From NCBI GenBank assembly GCA_937988865.1, contig CALKHV010000073.1:1-29614 (forward strand): a stretch of DNA of 29,614 nucleotides, in the 5' to 3' direction. Position 1 is the stretch's first letter, and every line of letters starts with the position of its first letter. Source of the DNA: an uncultured Propionibacteriaceae bacterium (GTDB lineage: Bacteria; Actinomycetota; Actinomycetes; Propionibacteriales; Propionibacteriaceae). Position numbers and translations under genes: made by a program. Shown here piece by piece: positions 6,713-16,149 of this stretch. Below the pieces are notes generated by a model, which saw only the letters and a list, made by a program, of their open reading frames with translations, searched no databases and had not been told where the DNA came from.

Positions 6713-8239
6713 GTGTCGCTCTCCGGAGAACTGACCCCTGCCGGCGTCCCAGAGAAGTTCGCCACCCTCGGCCTCACCTTTGACGACGTGCTGCTCCAGC
6801 CAGTCGAGAGTGACGTCATCCCCAGCGAGGCCGACACCAGTTCGTGGGTCAGCAAGCGCATCCGCGTGCACGTGCCGCTCGTGAGCGCGGCCATGGACAC
6901 CGTCACCGAGACCCGCATGGCGATTGCCATGGCGCGCGAAGGAGGTCTCGGCATCCTGCACCGCAACATGTCGATCGACGACCAGGCCCGCATGGTCGAC
7001 CAGGTGAAGCGGTCCGAGGCTGGCATGATCGACGAGCCGATCACGATCTCGCCGGACGCGACCATCCGTGAGGCTGACGAGTTGTGCGGCACCTTCCACA
7101 TTTCGGGGGTGCCGGTCGTCGATCGCGACATGACGCTCCTGGGCATCATCACCAATCGCGACATGAGGTTCGAGGACGACCCGTACAAGCTGGTGGGCGA
7201 GGTCATGACGCGGATGCCCCTGGTGACGGCGCCCGTCGGCACCGCCCCCGACGAGGCGCTCCGACTCCTGGCCACCAACAAGATCGAGAAGCTTCCCCTC
7301 GTGGACGCCCAGGGACGACTCAAGGGCCTCATCACGACGAAGGACTTCGTGAAGTCCGACAAGTACCCCCACGCGTCCAAGGACGAACAGGGACGCCTGC
7401 GAGTCGGCGCCGCCGTCGGTTTCTACGGCGACTCCTGGGAGCGGGCGATGGCGCTGGTCGAGGAGGGGGTCGACATCGTCGTCGTCGACACCGCACACGG
7501 GCACTCACGGGGGGTGTATGACATGGTTCGCCGGCTGAAGGCCGAACCATCGGCCCGCGAGGTCGACATCATCGGCGGCAACGTGGCGACCTACGAAGGG
7601 GCCAAAGCCTTGGTGGACGCCGGGGTCGACGGCATCAAGGTCGGCGTCGGGCCCGGCTCGATCTGCACGACCCGCGTCGTCGCGGGCGTGGGCGTCCCCC
7701 AGGTCACGGCCATCCACGAGGCATCCCGGGCGTGCCGCCCGGCGGGCGTCCCGGTGATCGGTGACGGTGGTCTGCAGTACTCCGGTGACATCGCGAAGGC
7801 CCTGGTGGCAGGCGCCGACACCGTGATGCTCGGCTCGCTGCTCGCCGGCTGCGACGAGAGCCCGGGTGAGCTGGCCTTCATCAACGGCAAGCAGTTCAAG
7901 ACCTATCGCGGCATGGGCTCGCTCGGCGCGATGGCCGCCCGCGGACGCAAGCCGTCCTACTCCAGGGACCGGTACTTCCAGGGTGACGTCACGAGTGACG
8001 ACAAGATCATCCCCGAGGGCATCGAGGGCCAGGTGCCCTATCGGGGGCCCCTCTCGGCTGTGGCGTACCAACTCGTCGGCGGTCTGCGCCAGTCGATGTT
8101 CTACACCGGGGCGGCCACCATCGGGCAGCTCCACGAGCGCGGACGCTTCGTCCGCATCACGTCGGCCGGCCTGCGCGAGTCGCACCCGCACGACATCCAG
8201 ATGACCAGCGAGGCCCCCAACTACTCTCCGCACCGCTGA
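6713..8239 (+). CDS. guaB: Inosine-5'-monophosphate dehydrogenase
   Basis: NAD-dependent oxidation of IMP to XMP, the committed step to GMP. 508 residues. The TIM-barrel begins at LTFDDVLLQP; two CBS domains are inserted at about residues 95-215 (ITISPDATIREAD through LKGLITTKDF); the active-site loop GPGSICTTR carries the catalytic Cys 318; GDGGLQYSGDIAKAL and the flap near YRGMGSLGAM follow. GTG 6713 is chosen because GAAAGG lies 6 bases upstream and the resulting N-terminus has family-like length. guaB3 follows after 37 bases, probably in one operon. Confidence 0.96.
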   Translation: MSLSGELTPAGVPEKFATLGLTFDDVLLQPVESDVIPSEADTSSWVSKRIRVHVPLVSAAMDTVTETRMAIAMAREGGLGILHRNMSIDDQARMVDQVKRSEAGMIDEPITISPDATIREADELCGTFHISGVPVVDRDMTLLGIITNRDMRFEDDPYKLVGEVMTRMPLVTAPVGTAPDEALRLLATNKIEKLPLVDAQGRLKGLITTKDFVKSDKYPHASKDEQGRLRVGAAVGFYGDSWERAMALVEEGVDIVVVDTAHGHSRGVYDMVRRLKAEPSAREVDIIGGNVATYEGAKALVDAGVDGIKVGVGPGSICTTRVVAGVGVPQVTAIHEASRACRPAGVPVIGDGGLQYSGDIAKALVAGADTVMLGSLLAGCDESPGELAFINGKQFKTYRGMGSLGAMAARGRKPSYSRDRYFQGDVTSDDKIIPEGIEGQVPYRGPLSAVAYQLVGGLRQSMFYTGAATIGQLHERGRFVRITSAGLRESHPHDIQMTSEAPNYSPHR

Positions 8240-8276
8240 CCTCCACCCCACCACCGACCCGGACGAGCGAGGACGC

Positions 8277-9380
8277 ATGTACGACATCGGACGCAGCAAG
8301 CGCGCCACGAAGGCCTGGGCCTTCGACGACATCGCGATCGTGCCGTCGCGCCGGACGCGCGGCATGGACCAGGTGAACCTGTCCTGGCGCATCGACGCGC
8401 TGAGCTTCGAGTTCCCCATCATCGCGGCGCCCATGGACTCGGTGATGTCGCCGGCGACCGCGATCGCGGTCGGTCGGCTCGGTGGTCTCGGCGTCCTCAA
8501 CCTCGAGGGCCTGTGGACGCGCTACGACGATCCGCAACCCGTCTTCGACGAACTGAACGCCATCGACGATCCCCTGACGGCCACGCGCCGCCTGCAGGAG
8601 GTGTACGCCGAGCCGATCCAGGCCGACCTCATCCGGGCCCGACTGGCCGAGATCCGCAGTGCCGGCGTGCCCGTGGCAGGGGCGCTCTCGCCGAGCAACA
8701 CGCAGGAGTTCGCGTCCGTGGTCGAGGCCAGTGGCCTGGACTTCTTCGTGATCCGCGGCACCACCGTGTCGGCCGAGCATGTGTCCGACCAGGCGGAACC
8801 CCTCAACCTCAAGCGGTTCATCTACGACATGGACGTCCCGGTGCTGGTGGGTGGGTGCGCGACGTACCAGATGGCGCTGCACCTGATGCGTTCGGGCGCT
8901 GCCGGCGTCCTCGTGGGCTTCGGTGGTGGCGCCTCGCACACCACGCGTGACGTGCTGGGCATCGAGGTGCCGATGGCGTCCGCGATCGCCGACGTCGCCG
9001 AGGCTCGTCGTGACTACATGGACGAGTCGGGCGGCCGGTACGTCCACGTGATCGCCGACGGGTCGGTCGGACGCTCGGGCGACATCGCCAAGGCCATCGC
9101 CTGCGGTGCGGACGCCGTCATGGTCGGCTCGCCCCTGGCACGTGCCGAGGAGGCACCGGGCAAGGGCTGGCACTGGGGTGCCGAGGCGTGGCACGAGACG
9201 CTGCCGCGAGGTGAGCGCGTCCGCTTCGACACCGTCGGGACGCTCGAGGAGGTCCTGCTCGGCCCCTCCCGCACCCCTGACGGCACGATGAACCTGGTCG
9301 GCGCGCTGCGCCGGGCCCTGGCGTCCACGGGGTACACCGAGGTCAAGGAGTTCCAGCGGATCGAACTCGTGATCCGCTGA
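8277..9380 (+). CDS. guaB3: GuaB3 family IMP dehydrogenase-related protein
   Basis: 367 residues, alignable along its length with IMP dehydrogenase but lacking CBS domains. It has an N-terminal WAFDDIAIVPSRRTR where IMPDH has FDDVLL, and the segment IADGSVGRSGDIAKAIACGADAVMVG. The loop equivalent to GPGSICTTR reads GFGGGASHTTR, putting His 221 in place of the catalytic Cys; mycobacterial GuaB3 also lacks that Cys. Biochemical role is unsettled: a cyanobacterial GuaB3 has been reported to have IMPDH activity, but such a protein without the Cys is unlikely to use the standard mechanism. ATG 8277 is preceded by GAGCGAGGA. It probably shares the guaB transcript. Confidence 0.93.
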   Translation: MYDIGRSKRATKAWAFDDIAIVPSRRTRGMDQVNLSWRIDALSFEFPIIAAPMDSVMSPATAIAVGRLGGLGVLNLEGLWTRYDDPQPVFDELNAIDDPLTATRRLQEVYAEPIQADLIRARLAEIRSAGVPVAGALSPSNTQEFASVVEASGLDFFVIRGTTVSAEHVSDQAEPLNLKRFIYDMDVPVLVGGCATYQMALHLMRSGAAGVLVGFGGGASHTTRDVLGIEVPMASAIADVAEARRDYMDESGGRYVHVIADGSVGRSGDIAKAIACGADAVMVGSPLARAEEAPGKGWHWGAEAWHETLPRGERVRFDTVGTLEEVLLGPSRTPDGTMNLVGALRRALASTGYTEVKEFQRIELVIR

Positions 9381-9392
9381 GGTCGTACCGGC

Positions 9393-9398
9393 TAGGCT
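9393..9398 (+). promoter_or_regulatory. -10 box of a leaderless promoter (chorismate mutase)
   Basis: TAGGCT lies 7 bases before ATG 9406, with no Shine-Dalgarno sequence between. Confidence 0.6.
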
Positions 9399-9405
9399 CG
9401 CGCCC

Positions 9406-9699
9406 ATGGACGTCCAGCACCATCCCGAACTCGAGCGGCTCCGCGCCAGCATCGACAACATGGACGCTGCCCTCATCCACCTGCTGGCTGAACGCTTCAA
9501 GGTGACGCAGCGGGTGGGGGAGTTGAAGGCCCGAGAGGGCCTGGAGCCCGCCGATCCCGAGCGTGAACGTCGACAGATCGAACGACTGCGGGCGCTCGCC
9601 ATGGACGCCCACCTCGACCCGGAGTTCGCCGAGAAGTTCCTGAATTTTATCGTGGCAGAGGTCGTACGCCACCACGAGGCGCTGCGCGACACGCTCTGA
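9406..9699 (+). CDS. Chorismate mutase, AroQ type
   Basis: Stand-alone 97-residue all-helical chorismate mutase of the CM_2 (AroQ) fold, converting chorismate to prephenate for Phe and Tyr synthesis. Typical features are LERLRASIDNMDAALIHLLAERF at the N-terminus (catalytic Arg in helix 1), then VTQRVGELKAREGL with the catalytic Lys, and the C-terminal helix ending VVRHHEALRD. No signal peptide, so cytosolic. In corynebacteria and mycobacteria such small mutases are boosted by complex formation with DAHP synthase; whether that holds here cannot be seen. It has its own leaderless promoter and is convergent with cysE. Confidence 0.93.
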   Translation: MDVQHHPELERLRASIDNMDAALIHLLAERFKVTQRVGELKAREGLEPADPERERRQIERLRALAMDAHLDPEFAEKFLNFIVAEVVRHHEALRDTL

Positions 9700-9720
9700 G
9701 CGGCGCCTTCGCCAGGAACC

Positions 9721-10278
9721 TCAGGCGATGATGTCGCCCTCGTGCACGGTGCTCGGGATGCCCACGACCACCGAGCCGGGCAGTACGTCCTTGACGACCA
9801 GCGCGTTCGAGCCGATCTTCGTGTCGGCGCCGATCACGATGTCACCGATCACCTTGGCCCCCGCTCCGATGAGCACGCGGTCACCGATCGTCGGGTGACG
9901 CTTCACGCGTCCACGCGAGCGTCCACCCAGCGTCACCTGGTGATACATCAGGACGTCGTCCCCGACCACCGCGGTCTCGCCGATGACCACGCCCATGCCG
10001 TGGTCGATGAAGAACCGGCGTCCGATGGTGGCACCGGGATGGATCTCGACGCCGGTGAGGAAGCGGGCCCCCTGCGAGAGCACGCGCGCCGCCGGACGCA
10101 GGTGGTCGTCCTTCTCCCACATGTAGTGCGCGACGCGGTGGGCCCAGACGGCGTGGATACCGGAATACACGATGGCCACCTCGAGCCGCGAGTTCGCGGC
10201 CGGGTCCTCGCGGAGTGCGGTGTCCAGGTCTTCGATCACACGGTCCTTGGCCACCTTCAGCAGACGCAGGGCGTCCAT
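9721..10278 (-). CDS. cysE: Serine O-acetyltransferase (short EpsC/CysE type)
   Basis: Transfers acetyl from acetyl-CoA to L-serine, giving O-acetylserine for cysteine synthesis. 185 residues, the short form common in Gram-positives; the long N-terminal domain of E. coli CysE is absent. An N-terminal helical region (VAIVYSGIHAVWAHRVAHYMW) is followed by a left-handed beta-helix of hexapeptide repeats containing IDHGMGVVIGETAVVGDDV and MYHQVTLGG. The start ATG 10278 is set by GAGGAGG, complement 10284-10290, 5 bases upstream. An open frame extends far upstream through guaA but has no family similarity there. No cysK is adjacent. Confidence 0.95.
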   Translation of the reverse strand: MDALRLLKVAKDRVIEDLDTALREDPAANSRLEVAIVYSGIHAVWAHRVAHYMWEKDDHLRPAARVLSQGARFLTGVEIHPGATIGRRFFIDHGMGVVIGETAVVGDDVLMYHQVTLGGRSRGRVKRHPTIGDRVLIGAGAKVIGDIVIGADTKIGSNALVVKDVLPGSVVVGIPSTVHEGDIIA

Positions 10279-10298
10279 CACAGCCTCCTCGTGGATGG

Positions 10299-10325
10299 GT
10301 GCGCTGATCGCACACGTGAAAGATA
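10299..10325 (-). promoter_or_regulatory. cysE promoter -10 box with a small inverted repeat at the transcription start
   Basis: TATCTT (10325-10320, minus strand) is a good -10 box. About 7 bases downstream, GTGCG (10313-10309) and CGCAC (10303-10299) form a 5-bp inverted repeat with a 5-base centre. This could be an operator or a short 5' hairpin. Confidence 0.4.
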
Positions 10326-10392
10326 GCGCCCGACGGAGTCGGCCACCTGCCCGGCGGGCTTCCCGCGGAATGCCGAGGGGTTCGGCCGCCCG

Positions 10393-10398
10393 TAGACT
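10393..10398 (+). promoter_or_regulatory. -10 box of a leaderless promoter (guaA)
   Basis: TAGACT lies 6 bases before ATG 10405, with no Shine-Dalgarno sequence. The promoter is divergent from cysE. Confidence 0.6.
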
Positions 10399-10404
10399 TC
10401 GGCC

Positions 10405-11955
<1,551 letters not shown>

Positions 11956-11960
11956 GGCCG

Positions 11961-12878
11961 ATGGCGGCGGGTCGGGTGCGGCGAGGGGCGGCAGCGGTAC
12001 TTGCAGGGCTGGTGCTGCTGACCGCGTGCAATCCGAAGTCGGCACTGGAATCGATCTCCAACGACCCGGGCACGTGGGCGTCCTACGCCTTCACCTCGAT
12101 CCACGACGCCGCCGGCAGTGACGAGGTCTACGGTTTCGTCGTCGACGAATCCGGGCCGGTGTGGATGGCGTCCATGAGGGTGCGCAAGGACGGCGAGATG
12201 GTCGCCTGGCATCTCGACAAGGGCGGGAAGCCCGAGGTCTCGACGTGGGGCGGCGACGGCACGCGTCCGATCGTGGGCGGGATCGATGCCCGCGCCATCC
12301 TCGACGACGTGACCACCGAGCTGTCGATCGACGCCACGTGCCCGGCCGGGCTGGCCTTCGAGGTCGGGGGAACACCCTCGGGCGAGACCATGCTCAACGC
12401 GGGGTGTGGGCACTACTTCACGGTGCTGCGTAGTTGGGAGTTCGCCACGATCGGCGACCGCCGCCTGTTCTACGGACCGGCCAGGAACGCGGACGCACTC
12501 GACGCGGTCCTCGGCGACATCGCCGCCTATCTGGGCGACCACCCAGGCCTTCACAGCGTCGTCTGGACGCCGGCGTCCGGAGCGGTGGACGTCCTCGCCG
12601 AGGAGCAGACTCCGGACGGCTATTCGATCCGGTTGCGCAATCAGCCAGACCTCGTGCACGGCACCTGGGTGCTCGACGTCGGGCCGGGTACCGCCTCCAC
12701 GACGCGCACGTTCCCCGTGACGGGGGTCACGGGGAACGGGCTGGTGAAGGGTCTCGAGGCGGCAACCACGATCGGGACGGTGACCAGGGTGATGGTCGGC
12801 GTCACCGACGGCGAACCCCGGGTCACCTATTCCCCGGCGGGTCTGGTGACCGATCTGACAGGCGTGCCTGTCAGCTGA
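11961..12878 (+). CDS. Putative lipoprotein of unknown function
   Basis: 305 residues. The N-terminus has Arg residues, a hydrophobic stretch and lipobox LLTAC (lipidated Cys 23), so it is expected to be exported and anchored on the outer face of the membrane. The remainder is a soluble, beta-rich-looking domain with two further Cys (in ATCPAG and AGCGHY) that could pair. I recognise no family. ATG 11961 is chosen over ATG 11946 because GGGAG lies 8 bases upstream and the signal peptide then has normal length. It follows guaA by 5 bases. Bases 12710-12737 inside the gene form a perfect 12-bp inverted repeat. Confidence 0.8.
   Translation: MAAGRVRRGAAAVLAGLVLLTACNPKSALESISNDPGTWASYAFTSIHDAAGSDEVYGFVVDESGPVWMASMRVRKDGEMVAWHLDKGGKPEVSTWGGDGTRPIVGGIDARAILDDVTTELSIDATCPAGLAFEVGGTPSGETMLNAGCGHYFTVLRSWEFATIGDRRLFYGPARNADALDAVLGDIAAYLGDHPGLHSVVWTPASGAVDVLAEEQTPDGYSIRLRNQPDLVHGTWVLDVGPGTASTTRTFPVTGVTGNGLVKGLEAATTIGTVTRVMVGVTDGEPRVTYSPAGLVTDLTGVPVS
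12710..12737. repeat. Perfect 12-bp inverted repeat inside the lipoprotein gene
   Basis: GTTCCCCGTGAC (12710-12721) and GTCACGGGGAAC (12726-12737) are exact reverse complements around a GGGG centre, so the mRNA can form a very stable hairpin. It encodes the end of TFPVTGVTGNG about 140 bases before the stop. Confidence 0.85.
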
Positions 12879-12897
12879 GGCGTGCGTCCAGCCTCAG
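12875..12897. terminator. Possible bidirectional terminator hairpin spanning two convergent stop codons
   Basis: CTGAGGC (12875-12881) pairs with GCCTCAG (12891-12897), 7 bp with a 9-base loop. The stem contains the stop codons of both the lipoprotein gene and the opposing PspC gene. No T tract on either side, so function is uncertain. Confidence 0.4.
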
Positions 12898-13265
12898 ATC
12901 TTGGGGCTGTCGTCCTCGGCGTAGGGGTCGAAGGTTGTCTGGGGGCCAGGAGCCGGCGGCTGGGTGGGGGCAGCCGGGGTCGATGTCCCGCCCTGGGCGT
13001 TCTTCGCGTCGTAGGACGACTTGTAGTCCTTGACCTGACCGATGATCTGGTCGAGCCCGGTGGTGTCCGAACCCTCCTCGGGGATGACAGCCCAGCCGAT
13101 GAGATAGGCCACGGCACCCACACCCGAGGAGAAGACGGCGATCAGGGCCACGACGACCCGGACGATCGACACGTCGACCTTCATCGCCTTCGCGATGGCT
13201 GCGCAGACGCCCGCGAGGATGCGTCCGTCCTTCGGGCGAACGAGCGATCCGGTGGAGTAGTTCAT
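12894..13265 (-). CDS. PspC domain-containing membrane protein
   Basis: 123 residues. The N-terminal 60 are a PspC domain: LVRPKDGRILAGVCAAIAKAMKVD followed by a transmembrane segment with FSSGVGAVAYLIGWAVIPEE. The C-terminal half is hydrophilic and Pro/Thr/Gln-rich, probably disordered. PspC domains act in envelope stress sensing. ATG 13265 has AAGGAAA 5 bases upstream. It is third in a minus-strand unit after the EsrI-like gene and a 66-residue membrane protein (43-base gap), making a second PspC protein at this locus besides EsrI and the kinase. Confidence 0.88.
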   Translation of the reverse strand: MNYSTGSLVRPKDGRILAGVCAAIAKAMKVDVSIVRVVVALIAVFSSGVGAVAYLIGWAVIPEEGSDTTGLDQIIGQVKDYKSSYDAKNAQGGTSTPAAPTQPPAPGPQTTFDPYAEDDSPKI

Positions 13266-13283
13266 GATGTTTCCTTCTGTGGG

Positions 13284-13297
13284 GCCGGCGAACCGGC
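13284..13297 (-). other. Small tetraloop hairpin in the EsrI-like operon
   Basis: On the minus strand GCCGG and CCGGC flank a TTCG tetraloop, in the 43-base gap before the downstream pspC gene. It could shape relative expression of the operon genes; this is inference. Confidence 0.35.
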
Positions 13298-13308
13298 GGT
13301 GGTGGCGG

Positions 13309-13509
13309 TCAATGATTGGGGCGGCTCAGGACCAGACCGAGGATCCCGAGCGCGATGAGGACGAGAGGTGCGGTGAACCGTAGGGCGCTCCAGTCGACGT
13401 GGTGACCGAGGGCCATCCAGCCCGCGATGCCGGCGATGAGGGCGAAGACGATGCCCCAGAGCAGGGAACTGACGTCGAGGTGGCGACGCTGTTCCGGACG
13501 CGCGGTCAT
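13309..13509 (-). CDS. Small two-helix membrane protein of the EsrI-like operon
   Basis: 66 residues with two hydrophobic segments (about residues 13-32 and 43-62), a short charged N-terminus and Cys-free sequence. No family recognised. ATG 13509 overlaps the stop of the preceding EsrI-like gene by ATGA, so its translation is very likely coupled to it; that overlap is why this start is preferred to one 18 bases further upstream. Its position between two PspC genes suggests a role in the same envelope-stress response. Confidence 0.75.
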   Translation of the reverse strand: MTARPEQRRHLDVSSLLWGIVFALIAGIAGWMALGHHVDWSALRFTAPLVLIALGILGLVLSRPNH

Positions 13510-14723
13510 CGGACCGTCACCTCGCATCCGGCGGCCTCCAGTTGGAGGGTCAGGGTGGGAGAGTTGTCAGTCGGGCCGGACGTCCAGGTGCCGCTGTGGG
13601 CGGTGGTGTCCTGTCCGGCCAGCGTCAACGTGCTCGCCACCTGTTCGTGGGTGAGCGTGGTGCGGACGCCCGCCGGGAGCAGGATCACCAGTGAGCTGGC
13701 CGCACAGTCGACGGGGAGGGTCGCGTCCGTGGTGAGTGCGAGCCCGGAGAGGTCGAGCGTGGTGTCGGTGAAGCCGACGGTGTAGTCCGCGGGCAGGCTC
13801 GCCTGCGTCGTGTAGGCCTGGTTCACGGGTCCGCTGAAGCGGAGGTCCAGTGGGGCCGTCGGCGAGACGGCGACCACGCTGAGGATGATTCCCAGGAAGA
13901 TCAGCATCCTCGGACGCCCGGTGCGTGCGCCGATCAGCAGCGCAACCGCGATCACGGCCAGCGCGGCCGCCACCGCCATGCGCCACGCAGGTTCGGTGTT
14001 CGGGGTCAGGTAGCCCAGGCCCGCCGCGCCTGCTGCGATGAGCAACACGAGCAGTGTGATCACGAAACGCGGACGCGAGGAACGACGAGTTGCCTGGGAC
14101 GGAACGGGCGCGGTGGGCGCGTAGATGCCAAGCGGGTCGGCCATCGCCGGCGTGACCCAGGAGGACGTCGTCCACGTGGGGGCCACAGGGGCTGGCGTTG
14201 CGCGACCCTCGAGGGTGTCGATCCGCTGCTGCCAGGCGTACGCGGCTGCGCCGAACTCGGGGCTCAGGGGGGCCTGCGGAATGGTCGGGACCGCCGCGGG
14301 CTGCACGACGGATGCCCGCCCGGTCTGTCGCCGGGCGATCCTCCAGGCCACCAGCACGACCAGCGCGGGGCCGAGGCTGAACGGCAGGGCCGAGCCGAAG
14401 GTCGAGATGCAGATGAGGGACGCGATGATGGTCAGCGTCCGCTTGCGTTGCACGCTCCACGTGGTGGAGGCCGGGAACCATCGCTCGATCGGCGGACGGC
14501 CGCCCTGGTCGTCGGGCCAGAAGGCCCACGCAGCGGCATACAGCACGACGCCCAGCGCGGCGCTGAGGCCCAGGAGCACGACGAGCACGCGGATGATCAC
14601 CGGATCGACGTGGTGGCGACGGGCGATGCCGGCGCACACACCGCCGAGCCGCGCGTCCCGGGACGAACGCACCCACGGCTGCGGCGCGGGAGGCGCCGAC
14701 AGGATGCCTGTGTCATTCGTCAT
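13506..14723 (-). CDS. EsrI-like PspC-domain membrane protein, probable inhibitor of the divergent two-component system
   Basis: 405 residues. A PspC domain comes first (RSSRDARLGGVCAGIARRHHVD, then a TM segment with YAAAWAFWPDD). Further hydrophobic segments follow (around SLICISTFGSALPF, FVITLLVLLIAAG, MAVAAALAVIAVALL and MLIFLGIILSVVAV). The last 110 residues are a soluble beta-rich domain resembling the toastrack-like C-terminus of LiaF-type proteins. In Corynebacterium glutamicum, EsrI is a PspC membrane protein encoded divergently from the PspC kinase EsrS and regulator EsrR, and inhibits them when unstressed; the arrangement here is the same. ATG 14723 is the likely start, though no clear ribosome binding site precedes it and ATG 14759 is possible. 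Confidence 0.8.
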   Translation of the reverse strand: MTNDTGILSAPPAPQPWVRSSRDARLGGVCAGIARRHHVDPVIIRVLVVLLGLSAALGVVLYAAAWAFWPDDQGGRPPIERWFPASTTWSVQRKRTLTIIASLICISTFGSALPFSLGPALVVLVAWRIARRQTGRASVVQPAAVPTIPQAPLSPEFGAAAYAWQQRIDTLEGRATPAPVAPTWTTSSWVTPAMADPLGIYAPTAPVPSQATRRSSRPRFVITLLVLLIAAGAAGLGYLTPNTEPAWRMAVAAALAVIAVALLIGARTGRPRMLIFLGIILSVVAVSPTAPLDLRFSGPVNQAYTTQASLPADYTVGFTDTTLDLSGLALTTDATLPVDCAASSLVILLPAGVRTTLTHEQVASTLTLAGQDTTAHSGTWTSGPTDNSPTLTLQLEAAGCEVTVR

Positions 14724-14766
14724 GTGTCCATCGTGACCCCCCACCAGGTGCCGCACCATCGGGCTT

Positions 14767-14805
14767 TACCCTGAATCACACCGGGGGATCCAAGGGGCCC
14801 CCCGG
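14767..14805 (+). promoter_or_regulatory. Candidate promoter and palindrome upstream of the EsrS-like kinase gene
   Basis: TACCCT (14767-14772) is a -10 candidate. About 9 bases downstream, CCGGGGG (14781-14787) and CCCCCGG (14799-14805) form an inverted repeat that would sit at the 5' end of the mRNA. It lies in the 121-base divergent region between the EsrI-like gene and the kinase gene, where autoregulation by the response regulator would be expected. Confidence 0.35.
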
Positions 14806-14844
14806 ATGGCGCAACACTCACCCACGTGTGACGCTTGGAGCACG

Positions 14845-16149
14845 ATGAGTGAGCCCCACGTGCCTGCCGAGGCCCCGCACGGTGCCGACCGGTTGCCACA
14901 ACCCACCCCGGACGCCGACCCGGCGCTGCCGAAGGCCGTCCGCGAGCGCGAAGGCGCCTGGGTCGCCGGCGTCGCGACTGGGATCGCGCACCACCTGGGG
15001 TGGCCGGTCATGGTGGTGCGTGGTGCTTTCGTCGCCCTCGCCGTCCTGCAGTTCGTCGGCGTCCTCATCTATGCCGTCCTGTGGGTGGTCCTGCCCGCAG
15101 AGAAGCCCGACCCGGAGGCCCCCGGGCTCGAGTCCGCATCCCGACGTGGATTGCGCAAGCGCGAGGGTGGCCCGACCTGGACGCGGGACGCCGGCGCGGT
15201 GACCGCGCTGGCCCTGTTCGGCGTGGGCGTCACCTGGTTCACCCAGGCGTTCGGCTTCGGCATCTCGAGCCGGGTCTTCTGGCCGTTCGCGTTCGCGGCG
15301 ACCGGTGTCGCGCTCGTCTGGCGCCAGGCCGACGAGGCCCCGGTCAAGGTCGACCCCGGGACGCAGCGCTGGCTGGTGCCGTTCGTCGCCCCCGGACGCT
15401 GGATGGCCATCACCCGCAGCATCATCGGTCTCGGACTGGTGGGTGCCGCTGTCGGCCTGGTCGCCGCGTCCAGCATCGGCGTGTCGCAACTGCCCACCGC
15501 CCTCGCGATGGCCGCCCTCATGGTCGCCGGTGTCGTGATCGTCGGCGCCCCATGGCTCTACCAACTGCGGCGTTCGCTCTCGGACGCCCGCGAGGAGAAG
15601 ATCGTCTCCGACGCCCGCGCCGACATGGCGGCACACCTGCACGACTCGGTGCTCCAGACCCTGGCGCTCATCCAGCGGCAAGCTGAGGATCCCAAGGCGG
15701 TGGCGTCCATCGCGCGTCGCCAGGAGCGGGAACTGCGCTCGTGGCTGTATGACGAGGTGACGAACTCCACCACCTTCAGGGCGGCCCTCGCAACGGCTGC
15801 CACCGAGGTCGAGGATGAGCGCGGGGTCGAGATCGAGGTCGTCTGCGTCGGGGACGCGCCCCTCACCCCCGACCTTGAGGCCGTGGTGCGCGCGGCCCGC
15901 GAGGCCATGATGAACGCGGCCAAACACTCGGGCGCACCGGCCGTCGACGTCTACGCCGAGATCGAGGACGGCGTCCTGGAGGTCTTCATCCGCGACCGCG
16001 GCAAGGGCTTCGAGATGGAGGCCATCGGGGACGACCGGATGGGTGTGCGACGCTCGATCATCGAGCGACTGGAAAGGCACGGGGGTAGCGCGCGCGTGCG
16101 CAGCGAGCCCGGCGAGGGAACCGAAGTGAGACTGGAGATGCGAACATGA
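14845..16149 (+). CDS. PspC-domain sensor histidine kinase (EsrS-like)
   Basis: 434 residues. An N-terminal PspC domain spans about residues 30-85 (VREREGAWVAGVATGIAHHLGW, YAVLWVVLPAE). Several membrane segments follow (about 115-162 and 188-240). The HisKA_3-type dimerisation helix has phospho-acceptor His 266 in HLHDSVLQTL. The HATPase domain has N-box NAAKHS, G1 RDRGKGF and G2 MGVRRSI. This domain order matches EsrS of C. glutamicum, which responds to lipid II-cycle antibiotics. ATG 14845 is chosen because GGAG lies 4 bases upstream. The stop overlaps the response regulator start by ATGA. Confidence 0.9.
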   Translation: MSEPHVPAEAPHGADRLPQPTPDADPALPKAVREREGAWVAGVATGIAHHLGWPVMVVRGAFVALAVLQFVGVLIYAVLWVVLPAEKPDPEAPGLESASRRGLRKREGGPTWTRDAGAVTALALFGVGVTWFTQAFGFGISSRVFWPFAFAATGVALVWRQADEAPVKVDPGTQRWLVPFVAPGRWMAITRSIIGLGLVGAAVGLVAASSIGVSQLPTALAMAALMVAGVVIVGAPWLYQLRRSLSDAREEKIVSDARADMAAHLHDSVLQTLALIQRQAEDPKAVASIARRQERELRSWLYDEVTNSTTFRAALATAATEVEDERGVEIEVVCVGDAPLTPDLEAVVRAAREAMMNAAKHSGAPAVDVYAEIEDGVLEVFIRDRGKGFEMEAIGDDRMGVRRSIIERLERHGGSARVRSEPGEGTEVRLEMRT

